Positions 63,757 to 64,000 of a stretch of DNA of 64,000 nt are shown one piece after another (positions within the stretch are counted from its first letter, which is position 1; the number at the start of each line of letters is the position of its first letter). The stretch is from Semisulcospira habei (lineage: Eukaryota > Mollusca > Gastropoda > Semisulcospiridae), in contig BTPG01000006.1 of the NCBI GenBank assembly GCA_036245525.1, positions 67,450,708 to 67,514,707 of the forward strand. The letters run 5' to 3'. The notes under the pieces were generated by a model. The model made no database searches and had not been told where the DNA came from. It saw nothing but the letters and a program-made list of their open reading frames with translations. The translations under genes were made by a program, and so were the position numbers.

Positions 63757-64000
63757 TTGGGTCCTGCAACAGACAAAGGGCACAACAAGGTCGCAAAGGC
63801 AGACAAGGGAGCCTAGCCCCAAACAAAGGTACTCCAAGTGCCGTGACTGCCGGCGCGTGAAATAGTGGCTACACTCGCCAAGGGCTAAAGGGCCTTTAAG
63901 GTAGATGAACGGAGCGTGGGTGCCCAAAGGCCCTACGAGAAAAAAGAAACCCTAGCCTCTAAAAGGCAAAGTCTACTCGTAACAGTGAGGCACAAAAAGA

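Larger units (their letters stand above)
58318..64000 (-). mobile_element. DIRS-like tyrosine-recombinase retrotransposon, copy 1
   Basis: In sense order on the - strand: gag (from 63756), RT-RNase H, overlapping tyrosine recombinase, then the terminal repeat block. The combination of a reverse transcriptase with a tyrosine recombinase, and no integrase or protease, defines the DIRS order. The left terminus is outside the window. The copy is damaged: two frameshifts in gag and two in-frame stops in RT. It is inserted 5' of the kinesin exon 57644 in the same sense, most likely within an intron. Confidence 0.9.

Overview
This is eukaryotic nuclear DNA from an invertebrate animal, most likely a mollusc (lophotrochozoan). 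The evidence is short phase-matched exons in long introns, a paired-like homeobox gene, two cilium or flagellum genes, many microsatellites, a tRNA-derived SINE, and retroelements of three kinds (LINE, Penelope-like, DIRS-like). The assignment to molluscs is inference; nothing here fixes a species. No prokaryotic features or CRISPR arrays were seen.

Host genes. (1) On the + strand, 2928-6825, are the last four coding exons of a PRD-class homeobox gene with a Q50 homeodomain and a C-terminal OAR-like tail, closest by eye to ISX; its 5' exon(s) were not found. (2) On the - strand, 25543 down to 11280, is a probably complete nine-exon gene (823 residues as modelled) for a CFAP97-domain axonemal protein. 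It has a long RS-, SP- and E-rich tail partly made of 30-bp and 33-bp coding minisatellites. Every exon-exon phase matches. An alternative 303-residue form would end at a stop codon lying in a transposon end at 17185. (3) On the - strand, 57644 down to 51643, are the last four coding exons of a kinesin-2 heavy chain resembling KIF17/OSM-3; the motor lies beyond the window.

Autonomous-type elements. A DIRS-like tyrosine-recombinase retrotransposon fills 58318 to the window end: gag with an N-terminal Cys-rich motif and SR region, RT-RNase H, and an overlapping recombinase ORF, all on the - strand. It lies 5' of the first visible kinesin exon. A second, truncated copy (about 52008-54520) sits in the last kinesin intron and carries a Tyr-to-Cys change at the recombinase nucleophile. 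An APE-type LINE is present as a long decayed + copy (about 33800-37775) and a 5'-truncated - copy (12945-13917). A Penelope-like GIY-YIG fragment lies at 26294-27060 with an older relic at 25896-25960. Three SINE copies are at 11791, 12125 and 32658.

Small elements. The dominant structure is a dense set of short palindromic elements. Several families (here A, B, C, H and two mini forms) start and end with TTAA and share an outer inverted repeat of the type TTAACYCWTTC, but carry unrelated long hairpins inside. An empty site within the window shows a TTAA target duplication, as expected of piggyBac-type transposition. Other families (D, E, F, G, J) are foldbacks with different ends. Many copies lie within 30 bp of a splice site or stop codon of the three host genes. 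The rest is microsatellite, low-complexity sequence and unrecognised intergenic or intronic DNA.
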